NCBI GenBank assembly: GCA_035712345.1
Contig: DASTAY010000035.1
Coordinates: 62,001-126,000 of the forward strand
Direction: 5' to 3'
Origin: VRUE01 sp035712345
GTDB taxonomy: Bacteria > Actinomycetota > Thermoleophilia > Solirubrobacterales > 70-9
Length of the DNA stretch: 64,000 nucleotides
The translations under genes were made by a program, and so were the position numbers. Every line of letters starts with the position of its first letter. The first letter of the stretch is position 1. Below are positions 38,217 through 49,046 of the stretch, piece by piece. Under the pieces are notes generated by a model. It was not told the DNA's origin and ran no database searches. It saw only the letters and a program-made list of their open reading frames with translations.

Positions 38217-39251
38217 ATGCAGGCCCGCGCCGCTCATCCCGCCCTTTCCGACCGAGCCCGCCGCTATCCCGGACATGGCAGCGCAACCCTTATCTATATG
38301 CCGACCGAGCACGAGCCAGTCCTCGCCGACGAGCTGACCGCCCTGCTGGCGCCGCAGGCCGGCCAGGTCGCGGTCGACTGCACCTTCGGCGGCGGTGGCC
38401 ACGCGCGCCGCATCGCCGCCGCGCTCGGCCCCGCCGGGACGCTGATCGCGATCGACCGCGATCCCGCGGCGGAGAGCCGCTTCGAGCGCTTCGCGGGAGA
38501 GGTCCCCTGTCAGACGCGCTTGCTCGGTTGCGACTTCTCGGCAGGGCTTCGCACCCTGCGCGGCGAAGGCATCCGCCCAGACATGGTGTTCATGGACCTC
38601 GGAATGTCCTCGATGCAGGTCGACGCCAGGGAGCGGGGGTTCTCCTATTCCTACGACGCCCCGCTCGACATGCGGATGGACACGCGGCAGGAGTTCAGCG
38701 CCGCCGACCTCGTCAACGAGTGGCCCGAGTCTCGTATCGCCCAGGCCCTGCGCCGCTTCGGCGAGGAGCGCTACGCCGGCGGCATCGCCCGCGAGATCGC
38801 CCGTCGCCGGCCGCTGCATACGACTGCCGAGCTGGTCGACGCGGTCAAGGCGGGCATGCCCGCCTCGGCTCGCTTCGGCGGCGGCCACCCCGCCAAGCGG
38901 ACCTTCCAGGCGCTGCGGATCGTCGTCAACGGCGAGCTCGACGCGCTCGACGACGCCCTGCCAACCGCCTGGTCGATGCTGCCGATCGGCGGCCGCCTGG
39001 CGGCGATCTCCTTCCACTCGCTCGAGGACCGCCGCGTCAAGCAGTTCCTCGCCGACCGCGCGCGCGGTTGCGTCTGCCCGCCCGAGTTGCCGATCTGCGC
39101 CTGCGGGCGCGAGCCCGAAGCCGAGCTGTTGACGCGTCGCGCGATCGCCCCCGAGGCCGCCGAGCAGGCCGCGAATCCGCGCTCCCGATCGGCCCACCTG
39201 CGCGGCGCGGTGAAGATCGCCGCGGCCCAGGACGCCGGGAGCGCCGCCTGA
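38217..39251 (+). CDS. rsmH: 16S rRNA (cytosine1402-N4)-methyltransferase RsmH
   Basis: A 344-residue SAM-dependent methyltransferase. Motifs: HEPVLADELTALL, VDCTFGGGGHARRIAAALGP (SAM site), GMSSMQVDARERGFSYSYDA, LDMRMD and RTFQALRIVVNGELDALDDA, then SFHSLEDRRVKQF. The ATG at 38217 has GGAGGAG upstream and is coupled to mraZ; an in-frame ATG at 38298 (MPTEHEPVL) matches the usual family start, so the first 27 residues may be an extension. Its stop overlaps the ftsL start. Confidence 0.96.
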   Translation: MQARAAHPALSDRARRYPGHGSATLIYMPTEHEPVLADELTALLAPQAGQVAVDCTFGGGGHARRIAAALGPAGTLIAIDRDPAAESRFERFAGEVPCQTRLLGCDFSAGLRTLRGEGIRPDMVFMDLGMSSMQVDARERGFSYSYDAPLDMRMDTRQEFSAADLVNEWPESRIAQALRRFGEERYAGGIAREIARRRPLHTTAELVDAVKAGMPASARFGGGHPAKRTFQALRIVVNGELDALDDALPTAWSMLPIGGRLAAISFHSLEDRRVKQFLADRARGCVCPPELPICACGREPEAELLTRRAIAPEAAEQAANPRSRSAHLRGAVKIAAAQDAGSAA

Positions 39252-39766
39252 TGGCCGCTGCAGCGACCGCTCGCAAGAGCGTCGCCTCTCCGGCCCGCGT
39301 CTCGCGACGCAAACGGGCGCTTGCCGTCGCGCCGCAGCGCAAGCCGGCCCGCCGCGCGGCGCCGAGCCGCCGTCCCGGCGGCCAGCTGATCCCGATCGCG
39401 GTCGGCACCGCCAGCGCCGTGCGCGGCCTGCCGGATTCGAGCCTGATCGTGCGGTTGACGCGCGGCCGGGCCTGGATCGCCGTCCTCGGCGTGCTCCTGG
39501 TCGGGATCGTCGCGCTCAACGTGATCACGCTCAGCCTCGCGGCCGGCGCCGGCCATGTCGACCAGAACATCCAGGCGCTCGACGAAGAGAACTCGCTCCT
39601 GCGCAGTCGCGACGCCCAGCGCTCGGGCGCCGGGCGGATCGCGCGCGAAGGCGCCGTGCTCGGCCTGAGCGCCGCGGCGGTCGAAGAAGTCGGCGCCGTG
39701 CGCGTCGGCCCCCGCGACGTCGAGACCGCGGCCGCTCGCCTGGCGGCTGCCGGAACGGCCTACTGA
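39251..39766 (+). CDS. ftsL: FtsL-like cell division protein
   Basis: A 171-residue bitopic protein by position and topology. A basic cytoplasmic tail (RRKRALAVAPQRKPARRAAP) precedes one membrane helix (AWIAVLGVLLVGIVALNVIT) and a short extracytoplasmic coiled coil (VDQNIQALDEENSLLRSRDA). FtsL bridges FtsB/FtsQ and activates FtsW/FtsI. Sequence similarity is low in this family, so the call rests on the gene order rsmH-ftsL-ftsI and on the topology. Confidence 0.78.
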   Translation: MAAAATARKSVASPARVSRRKRALAVAPQRKPARRAAPSRRPGGQLIPIAVGTASAVRGLPDSSLIVRLTRGRAWIAVLGVLLVGIVALNVITLSLAAGAGHVDQNIQALDEENSLLRSRDAQRSGAGRIAREGAVLGLSAAAVEEVGAVRVGPRDVETAAARLAAAGTAY

Positions 39767-39772
39767 GCGCCG

Positions 39773-41425
39773 ATGCGCACGATCGAGCGTCGGATCGGCC
39801 TCCTCTTCGCCGGCTTCCTGCTCTGCTTCCTGGTCATCGCCGGCCGCGCCTTCTGGCTGCAGGGGGTGCAGGGGGCCAAGCTGGCCTCCGAGGCCGCCTA
39901 CCAGCAGACCGATGTCGTCACCGTGCCAGGCCTGCGCGGCAGCGTCCTCGATCGCTTCGGCAACCCGCTTGCCGTCTCCGAAGACGCGAAGACGATCTAC
40001 GCGACGCCCTACCAGGTGAAGGACCCGCCGCGTACGGCCGAGAAACTGGCCTCGGCTCTCGGCCTGAAGCAGAGCGAAGTGCTGAAGAGCCTGAGCGAGG
40101 AATCCGGTTTCGCCTACGTGGCGCGCAAGGTCGCCCTGCCGAGCGCGGCGCGTGTGGAACGGCTCGAACTGCCCGGGATCGGCGAGCTGCCCGACAGTCG
40201 CCGCACCTACCCCCAGGGCGATCTGGCCGGGCAGGCGATCGGTGCCGTCGGTGAGGAAGGGCAGGGCCTGACCGGGCTGGAGGCGGGTGAGGACTCGGTC
40301 CTGCGCGGCAGCGACGGCGAACGGCGGATCGTCAACGACGCCCTCGGCGAACCGATCCGGACGGAAACGGTGAAGGAAGCCGAAGACGGCGAAGACGTGC
40401 GCCTGACCCTCGACCCGGCGATCCAGAAGAAGACCGAGCAGGTGCTGGGCGAAGTCGGCGAAACGTATGCGCCAAAGGGGGCAACGGCGATCGTCATGGA
40501 CCCACGCAACTCGCAGCTTCTGGCAGTCGCCAACTGGCCGCCCGTCGATCCGTCGGATCTCGAAGACGCCTCGCCCGAAGACCTGATGAATCGCGCGACC
40601 GGCTTCAACTACGAGCCCGGCTCGACCTTCAAGGCCTTCACCGTCTCGGCGGCGCTGGAGGAAGGCGTGGTCACGCCGACCAGCGGCTTCACGATCCCGC
40701 CCTCCTTGCAGGTCGCCGATCGCACCATCGAAGACGCGGAGGAACATGGCACCGAGAACCTCAGCGTCGCCGAAATCCTCGCCAAGTCGTCGAACATCGG
40801 TGCGGTCGAGATCGGGCTGCAGCTCGGCGCCGGCCGCTTCAGCAAGTGGATCGACCGCTTCGGCTTCGGCCGGCCGACGGGCGTCCAGTTCCCGGGCGAG
40901 GAAGAGGGGATCGTGCCGAAGCTCGACCAGTACTCCGGCTCGACGATGGGCAACCTGCCGATGGGCCAGGGCCTCTCGGTGACGCCGATGCAGATGATCG
41001 CCGGCTACGCGGCGATCGCCAACGGCGGCATGCTGCGCCCGCCGCAGCTGATCGAGAAGATCGGCGACGAAACGGTGCCCGAGCCACGCGGCCACCGCGT
41101 GATCACCCCGGACGTCGCCGACGAGGTGCGGACGATGCTCGAAGGGGTGCTGGCGCCGGGTGGGACCGCTTCGGAGGTCAGCGTCCCCGGCTACTCGCTG
41201 GCAGGCAAGACCGGTACCGCCCAGGTCGCCGAAAACGGCGGTTACTCGAATACGAAATACATCGCTTCGTTCATCGGGTTCGCCCCCGCACAGGACCCGC
41301 GACTGCTGGTTGCGGTCGTCGTCGACGAGCCGCAGGGGGAAATCTACGGCGGCTCGGTGGCGGCGCCGGCGTTCGGCAAGATCGCGGCGTTTGCGCTTCC
41401 TTATCTCGGGGTTCCGCAGGAATAG
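39773..41425 (+). CDS. ftsI: peptidoglycan transpeptidase FtsI (class B PBP)
   Basis: A 550-residue septal transpeptidase. One N-terminal membrane helix (RIGLLFAGFLLCFLVIAGRA), a dimerisation region with LRGSVLDRFGNPLAVSEDAK, and the penicillin-binding domain with SxxK (NYEPGSTFKAFTV), SxN (LAKSSNIGAVEIG) and KTG (SLAGKTGTAQVAE). It crosslinks septal peptidoglycan. No PASTA domains follow. The gene ends 24 bases before a 124-nt structured repeat. Confidence 0.95.
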   Translation: MRTIERRIGLLFAGFLLCFLVIAGRAFWLQGVQGAKLASEAAYQQTDVVTVPGLRGSVLDRFGNPLAVSEDAKTIYATPYQVKDPPRTAEKLASALGLKQSEVLKSLSEESGFAYVARKVALPSAARVERLELPGIGELPDSRRTYPQGDLAGQAIGAVGEEGQGLTGLEAGEDSVLRGSDGERRIVNDALGEPIRTETVKEAEDGEDVRLTLDPAIQKKTEQVLGEVGETYAPKGATAIVMDPRNSQLLAVANWPPVDPSDLEDASPEDLMNRATGFNYEPGSTFKAFTVSAALEEGVVTPTSGFTIPPSLQVADRTIEDAEEHGTENLSVAEILAKSSNIGAVEIGLQLGAGRFSKWIDRFGFGRPTGVQFPGEEEGIVPKLDQYSGSTMGNLPMGQGLSVTPMQMIAGYAAIANGGMLRPPQLIEKIGDETVPEPRGHRVITPDVADEVRTMLEGVLAPGGTASEVSVPGYSLAGKTGTAQVAENGGYSNTKYIASFIGFAPAQDPRLLVAVVVDEPQGEIYGGSVAAPAFGKIAAFALPYLGVPQE

Positions 41426-41448
41426 GGACAGACGGGACGTCTGCAAGG

Positions 41449-41572
41449 GGCGGGCGACCGGGTGGCCCTCCTGCTGGCTGGGTTTTTCGCCCTGGACCTT
41501 ATGGCCGTCCGAGGAAGTGGTAGGGGCGAAAAACGGACGCCGCTGCGCTGGAGGGCCACCCGATCGCCCGCC
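41449..41572. repeat. 124-nt double-stem repeat element, copy 1
   Basis: Outer arms 41449-41471 and 41550-41572 pair over 22 of 23 positions; inner arms GTTTTTCGCCC (41482-41492) and GGGCGAAAAAC (41524-41534) pair fully. Between them lie TGCTGGCTGG on the 5' side and GGACGCCGCTGCGCT on the 3' side. The copy at 63146-63269 has the same length and nearly the same unpaired parts but different arm sequences that still pair. It sits between ftsI and the murE promoter. Confidence 0.88.
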
Positions 41573-41603
41573 TCGTCCCAACGGGTGCACCCGACCCTCT
41601 TCC

Positions 41604-41609
41604 TACAAT
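41604..41609 (+). promoter_or_regulatory. -10 hexamer TACAAT of murE
   Basis: TACAAT is seven bases before the GTG start of murE, with no Shine-Dalgarno sequence, so transcription probably begins on or next to the start codon. It gives murE-mraY a promoter separate from the upstream cluster. Confidence 0.55.
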
Positions 41610-41616
41610 CGGCGCC

Positions 41617-43020
41617 GTGAGATTGGAGGCGCTTGCCGCGGCAGCTGAAGGGGCTCGGATCGTCGGCGACGGGGGCGTGGAGGTTGCCGACCTTGCCTAC
41701 GACAGTCGGAAGGTGGGGGCCGGGACGCTGTTCTTCTGCGTGCCGGGGGAGAGGGTCGATGGGCATGAGTTCGGGGGCGCTGCGGTCGAGGCCGGGGCGG
41801 TGGGGCTCGTGGTCGAGCGGGAGCTCGAGGTCGATGTGGCGCAGCTCGTGGTCGGGGACGCGCGGGCGGCCATGGCGCCGGTCGCGGCGCGCTTCTTCGG
41901 CGATCCGACCGCGGAGTTGAAGGTCGCCGGGATCACGGGCACGAACGGGAAGACGACCACCGCGTTCCTGCTGCGGGAGATCCTCGAGTCGGCGCAGGTG
42001 CAGTGCGGGTTGCTGGGGACCGTGAAGCAGGTCGTCGGCGGGGTCGAGGAGGAAGTCGAGCGGACGACGCCGGAGGCGATCGACCTGCAGCGGACGTTCC
42101 GGCGGATGCTCGACGGGAGGGACGTCGCCTGCGCGATGGAGGTCTCCTCGCATGCCCTGGCGCTGCACCGCGCCGACGCGATCCACTTCGACGTCGCCCT
42201 CTTCACCAACCTCACCCAGGACCATCTCGATTTCCACGCCGACATGGAGGACTACTTCCGCGCCAAGCGGATGCTGTTCGAGATGGCGCCGGGGACGGCG
42301 ATCGTCAACGTCGACGACCCGTACGGGCGGCGGTTGGCCGAGGAATTCGAGTGCGTCACCTTCTCCGCCCGGGGCGCCGAGGCCGACCTCCTCGCCGGCG
42401 AGGTCGGCCTCGAGACTCCCCTGCCCGGGGATTTCAACCTGGCCAACGCGCTCGGGGCCTATGCGGCGGCGGTCGCGCTGGGGGTCGAGCCGGAAGCCGC
42501 GCTGGCCGCGCTGGCCGGAGCGACGCCTCCGCCGGGACGTTTCGAGCCGGTGGACGAAGGTCAGCCGTTCGCCGTCCTGGTCGACTACGCGCACACCCCC
42601 GACTCGCTGGAGAACGTGCTGCGTGCCGCGCGCCGGCTGGGCGACGGTCGTGTGATCTCCGTCTTCGGCGCAGGCGGCGACCGCGACCGCGGCAAGCGCC
42701 CGCAGATGGGCCGCGCCGGCGCGGAGCTGTCCGACCTGGCGATCGTCACCTCCGACAACCCGCGCTCGGAGGATCCCGAGGCGATCGTCGCCGAGGTCCT
42801 CGCCGGGGTCGGCGATCGCAGCGGCGTCGAGGCCGAGGTCGACCGGCGCGCCGCGATCGCCCACGCTCTCGCCCGCGCCGAGCCCGGCGACACCGTGGTG
42901 ATCGCCGGCAAGGGCCACGAGCAGGGGCAGGAGTTCGAGGGCGGGCGCAAGCTGCCCTTCGACGACCGTCAGGTGGCGCGCGAGGAGCTGCGCCGCATAG
43001 GCTTCGCGGGCTCCCGATGA
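41617..43020 (+). CDS. murE: UDP-N-acetylmuramoyl-tripeptide synthetase MurE
   Basis: A 467-residue Mur ligase adding the third stem-peptide residue to UDP-MurNAc-L-Ala-D-Glu. Motifs: DSRKVGAGTLFFCVPG, the P-loop GITGTNGKTTTAFLLREIL, AMEVSSHALALHRADAIHFD, TNLTQDHLDFHADMEDYFRA, FNLANALGAYAAAVALG and DYAHTPDSLENVL. The segment ending SDNPRSEDPEAI is the DNPR motif associated with meso-diaminopimelate specificity. GTG start, probably leaderless. Its stop overlaps a 16-codon mini-cistron. Confidence 0.96.
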   Translation: MRLEALAAAAEGARIVGDGGVEVADLAYDSRKVGAGTLFFCVPGERVDGHEFGGAAVEAGAVGLVVERELEVDVAQLVVGDARAAMAPVAARFFGDPTAELKVAGITGTNGKTTTAFLLREILESAQVQCGLLGTVKQVVGGVEEEVERTTPEAIDLQRTFRRMLDGRDVACAMEVSSHALALHRADAIHFDVALFTNLTQDHLDFHADMEDYFRAKRMLFEMAPGTAIVNVDDPYGRRLAEEFECVTFSARGAEADLLAGEVGLETPLPGDFNLANALGAYAAAVALGVEPEAALAALAGATPPPGRFEPVDEGQPFAVLVDYAHTPDSLENVLRAARRLGDGRVISVFGAGGDRDRGKRPQMGRAGAELSDLAIVTSDNPRSEDPEAIVAEVLAGVGDRSGVEAEVDRRAAIAHALARAEPGDTVVIAGKGHEQGQEFEGGRKLPFDDRQVAREELRRIGFAGSR

Positions 43021-43067
43021 ACGACCGCTACAACGCCAGCCCGGCCTCGACGGCGGAGTCGCTCTGA
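43017..43067 (+). CDS. 16-codon mini-cistron between murE and mraY
   Basis: ATG 43017 overlaps the murE stop (ATGA), and its own TGA at 43065-43067 overlaps the mraY ATG (TGATG). The encoded peptide has 16 residues, MNDRYNASPASTAESL. It occupies the place where murF usually stands. It may serve as a translational relay passing ribosomes from murE to mraY; a functional peptide cannot be excluded. Confidence 0.5.
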   Translation: MNDRYNASPASTAESL

Positions 43068-44041
43068 TGGGCGAGGTCCTGATCGCCGGCATGGCGGCGA
43101 TGCTGATCTGCATCTTCCTCGGGCCGAAGTTCATCGAGTACCTGCGGGTCAAGGAGTTCGGCCAGCACATCCGCGAGGACGGGCCGCAGGAGCACCACGC
43201 CAAGGCGGGAACGCCGACGATGGGAGGCCTGATCGTCTTCGCCGCGATCTGCGTCCCCTACCTGGTCCTCTCCAACCGCGATGCGCAGAGCCTCGCCGTC
43301 TTCGGCGTCGCGATGGGCTGCGCAGCGCTCGGCTTCGCCGACGACTTCATCAAGATCGTCAAACGCCGCTCGCTCGGCCTCTCGGCGCGCTGGAAGCTGG
43401 TCGGCCAGCTGCTGCTCGCGTTCGGCCTCTGGTGGGTGGCGCGGCACGAGGTCGGGCTCGAGCCGACGCTCTACTTCCGCATCGGCGACGCCAGCCTCCA
43501 GCTCGGCCCGGTCCTCTACTTCGTCCTCGTCTTCCTAGTCATCGCGGGCACCTCCAACGGCGTCAACCTCACCGACGGCCTCGACGGCCTCGCCGCAGGC
43601 TCCTGCGCGATCGTCCTGCTCGCCTACACCGCGATCGCCTTCGTCGCCAACCAGCAGCAGGACCTGGCGCTGCTCTCCGCCTGCCTGGTCGGCGCCTGCG
43701 TCGGCTTCCTCTGGTTCAACGCCTTCCCGGCATCGATATTCATGGGCGACACCGGCTCGCTCGGGCTCGGTGGCGCGATCGGCGCGCTCGCCGTGATGAC
43801 CCAGACCGAGGTCCTGCTCGTCATCATCGGCGGCATCTTCGTGATCGAGGCCCTATCGGTCGCGGTCCAGGTCTTCTCCTTCAAGACCTTCCGCCGCCGC
43901 GTCCTCCTGATGGCCCCCCTGCACCACCATTTCGAGATGATGGCCTGGTCGGAGACGAAGATCATGCTGCGCTTCTGGATCATCGCCGCTGTCTGCTCAG
44001 GCATCGGGTTCACCCTGTACCAGCAGTCGATCGGCCGCTAG
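43067..44041 (+). CDS. mraY: phospho-N-acetylmuramoyl-pentapeptide-transferase MraY
   Basis: A 324-residue integral membrane enzyme that transfers phospho-MurNAc-pentapeptide to undecaprenyl phosphate (lipid I). About ten membrane helices. Signatures: EHHAKAGTPTMGGLIVF, LGFADDFIK (DD motif), NGVNLTDGLDGLAAGSCAI, FMGDTGSLGLGGAIGALAVM and LMAPLHHHFE. Complete in length. murF, murD, ftsW and murG do not follow; the next gene is uvrA with its own promoter. Confidence 0.97.
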   Translation: MGEVLIAGMAAMLICIFLGPKFIEYLRVKEFGQHIREDGPQEHHAKAGTPTMGGLIVFAAICVPYLVLSNRDAQSLAVFGVAMGCAALGFADDFIKIVKRRSLGLSARWKLVGQLLLAFGLWWVARHEVGLEPTLYFRIGDASLQLGPVLYFVLVFLVIAGTSNGVNLTDGLDGLAAGSCAIVLLAYTAIAFVANQQQDLALLSACLVGACVGFLWFNAFPASIFMGDTGSLGLGGAIGALAVMTQTEVLLVIIGGIFVIEALSVAVQVFSFKTFRRRVLLMAPLHHHFEMMAWSETKIMLRFWIIAAVCSGIGFTLYQQSIGR

Positions 44042-44081
44042 CTTCATCCGCACGGAGACGACGGTTAGGAATTCCGCCAGG

Positions 44082-44095
44082 GGAACATCTGTTCG
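44082..44095 (+). promoter_or_regulatory. LexA (SOS) box upstream of uvrA
   Basis: GGAACATCTGTTCG matches the Gram-positive LexA operator GAAC-N4-GTTC. It overlaps the expected -35 region, with TAGACT (44102-44107) as -10. This predicts DNA-damage induction of uvrA. Confidence 0.8.
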
Positions 44096-44116
44096 TCTGG
44101 GTAGACTCGCTTGACA

Positions 44117-47023
<2,907 letters not shown>

Positions 47024-47134
47024 GTAGATCTGCCTGGAGCCAAGCGCCTCTGGCGCAGGTCGGGCCGGGGCGGTACGGTAGGGAGTGAAGTTTGCGGCAA
47101 GCGGGTAAGGGCAGGGCTGGAAAAGGAGGAGTAC

Positions 47135-48229
47135 ATGTCCCGATCAGCTCTCAAGCGATTCCCCGTCGCGTTAGGTGTGCTGTTGGCGCTCGTCGCAGTG
47201 GCCGCGGGTTGTGGCGGCAGCAGTGGCGGCGGCGGTGGCGCCAAGATCGCGTTGCTCTTGCCCGAAAACGAGACGCCCCGCTACGAATCCGACGATCGGC
47301 CGGACTTCGAAAAGGCGGTCGAAGAACAGTGTGAAGACTGCGAAGTCCTCTACAACAACGCCGGCGGCGACGCGTCCAAGCAGCAGAGTCAGGCCGAAGC
47401 CGCGCTGACCCAGGGCGCCGACGTCCTCGTCGTCGACCCGATGGACTCCAAATCGGCGGCGGCGATCGCCGAAAAGGCCAAAGCCCAGAACGTCCCGGTG
47501 GTCAGCTACGACCGCCTGATCGAAAACGGCGAAATCGACGCCTATGTCTCCTTCGACAACAAAAAAGTCGGCGAACTGCAGGCGGAAACCCTCTCCAAGA
47601 AACTGAAAGAAGACGGCAGCGCAAGCGGCCCGATCATCATGATCAACGGCGATCCGGCCGACCCCAACGCCGCCCTCTTCAAGGAAGGCGCTCACACCGG
47701 CCTCGAAGCGGCCGGCGTCAAGATCGCCAAGGAATACGACACCCCCGGCTGGTCGGCCGAAGCCGCCCAGCGCGAGGCCCAGCAGGCGATCACCGCGCTT
47801 GGCAGCAACGGCTTCGCCGGCGTCTACGCCGCCAACGACGACACCGGCGGCGGCGCCATCGCGGCGATGAAGGGCGCCGGCATCAACCCGGCCGAAAAGC
47901 CCACCACCGGTCAGGACGCGACGGTCGCCGGGCTGCAGCGGATCCTCGCCGGCCAGCAGTACATGACGGTCTACAAGGAAATCGAACCGGAGGCCACGAT
48001 CACTGCTGAAATCGCGATCGCGCTGGCCGAAGGCGAAGAAGTGCCGCAGGGCAAGATCAGCGAAGAAGTCGACAACGGCAAAGTCAAAGTGCCGTCCGTC
48101 CTGCTCAAGCCGATCGCCGTGACCAAAGGCAACGTCAAGAGCACGGTGGTCGCAGACGGGTTCGTAACCGCCTCGGAACTCTGCACCAGCGCGTTCCAGA
48201 CCGCCTGCAAGGAAGCGGGGATCTCCTAG
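47135..48229 (+). CDS. sugar ABC transporter substrate-binding lipoprotein (XylF-like)
   Basis: A 364-residue lipoprotein: signal with lipobox AVAAGC and a Ser/Gly spacer, then a periplasmic-binding-protein-1-type sugar-binding domain (ALLLPENETPRYESDDRPDF; LVVDPMDSKSAAAIAEKAKA; VPVVSYDRLIENGEIDAYVS; GVYAANDDTGGGAIAAMKGA). The YDRLI and NDD segments are typical of xylose-type receptors. AAAGGAGG precedes the ATG. The following ATPase and permease complete a CUT2-class importer. The substrate, perhaps xylose or another pentose, is inferred. Confidence 0.9.
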   Translation: MSRSALKRFPVALGVLLALVAVAAGCGGSSGGGGGAKIALLLPENETPRYESDDRPDFEKAVEEQCEDCEVLYNNAGGDASKQQSQAEAALTQGADVLVVDPMDSKSAAAIAEKAKAQNVPVVSYDRLIENGEIDAYVSFDNKKVGELQAETLSKKLKEDGSASGPIIMINGDPADPNAALFKEGAHTGLEAAGVKIAKEYDTPGWSAEAAQREAQQAITALGSNGFAGVYAANDDTGGGAIAAMKGAGINPAEKPTTGQDATVAGLQRILAGQQYMTVYKEIEPEATITAEIAIALAEGEEVPQGKISEEVDNGKVKVPSVLLKPIAVTKGNVKSTVVADGFVTASELCTSAFQTACKEAGIS

Positions 48230-48248
48230 GGCGCGGGGGATCGCGGAC

Positions 48249-49046
48249 ATGTCCTCCAACGCCCCGCTGCTCGAGCTCAGCGGGGTGAGCAAACGATTCG
48301 GCCCGGTCCAGGCTCTGGACCGGGTCGACTTCGCCGTCCACGCCGGCGAGGTGGTCGGCCTGGTCGGCGACAACGGCGCCGGCAAGTCGACGATGGTGAA
48401 GACGATCGCCGGCATCCACAGCGCCGACGCGGGCACCATCCGTTTCGACGGCCGCGAGATCAAGGTCTCGCGGCCTCAGGACGCGACCCAGCTCGGCATT
48501 GCCACCGTCTACCAGGACCTGGCGCTCTGCGACAACCTCGACGTCGTCGCCAACATCTTCCTCGGCCAGGAGGAGATCTCTGCCGGCCCGGGGGAGGTCA
48601 CGCGCCAGCTCGATGAGTCGGCGATGGAGCACCGCTCCGGGGAGCTGCTCTCCAGCCTGGCGGTGACGATTCCGAGCCTGCGGACGGAGGTCGGCACCCT
48701 CTCCGGCGGTCAGCGCCAGCAGGTGGCAGTCGCGAGGTCGCTGCTGGGGGAGCCTCGGGTCGTCCTGCTCGACGAGCCGACTGCTGCGCTTGGCGTGCCG
48801 CAGACCAAACAGGTGTTGGAGCTGATCGGACGCCTGCGCGAGCGCGGCCTCGGCGTCGTCGTGATCAGCCACAACCTGGCCAACGTCTTCGAGGTCGCCG
48901 ACCGGATCGTCGTCCTGCGCCTCGGCAAGACCGCCGGCGATTTCAAAGCCGAAGAGACCACCGAGGAGCACGTCGTCTCGGCGATCACCGGCGTCGGCAA
49001 CGGCGCCGACGGACGCAACCGACAAAACGAGGAGGAGAGAGCATGA
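48249..49046 (+). CDS. sugar ABC transporter ATPase, single domain (CUT2)
   Basis: A 265-residue ABC ATPase: Walker A GLVGDNGAGKSTMVKTIAG, Q-loop TVYQDLALCDNLDVVANIFL, signature TLSGGQRQQVAVARSLLGEP and Walker B VVLLDEPTAALGV. Most CUT2 systems have a double-length ATPase; this one has only one half and would act as a homodimer, as in the FrcA type. The end overlaps the permease gene by 4 bases. Confidence 0.93.
   Translation: MSSNAPLLELSGVSKRFGPVQALDRVDFAVHAGEVVGLVGDNGAGKSTMVKTIAGIHSADAGTIRFDGREIKVSRPQDATQLGIATVYQDLALCDNLDVVANIFLGQEEISAGPGEVTRQLDESAMEHRSGELLSSLAVTIPSLRTEVGTLSGGQRQQVAVARSLLGEPRVVLLDEPTAALGVPQTKQVLELIGRLRERGLGVVVISHNLANVFEVADRIVVLRLGKTAGDFKAEETTEEHVVSAITGVGNGADGRNRQNEEERA

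Noticed and set aside
41449..41572. Ordinary rho-independent terminator of ftsI
   Set aside because: The T-run lies inside the structure and pairs with an A-run, and unpaired segments are conserved between copies; a simple terminator would not show this.
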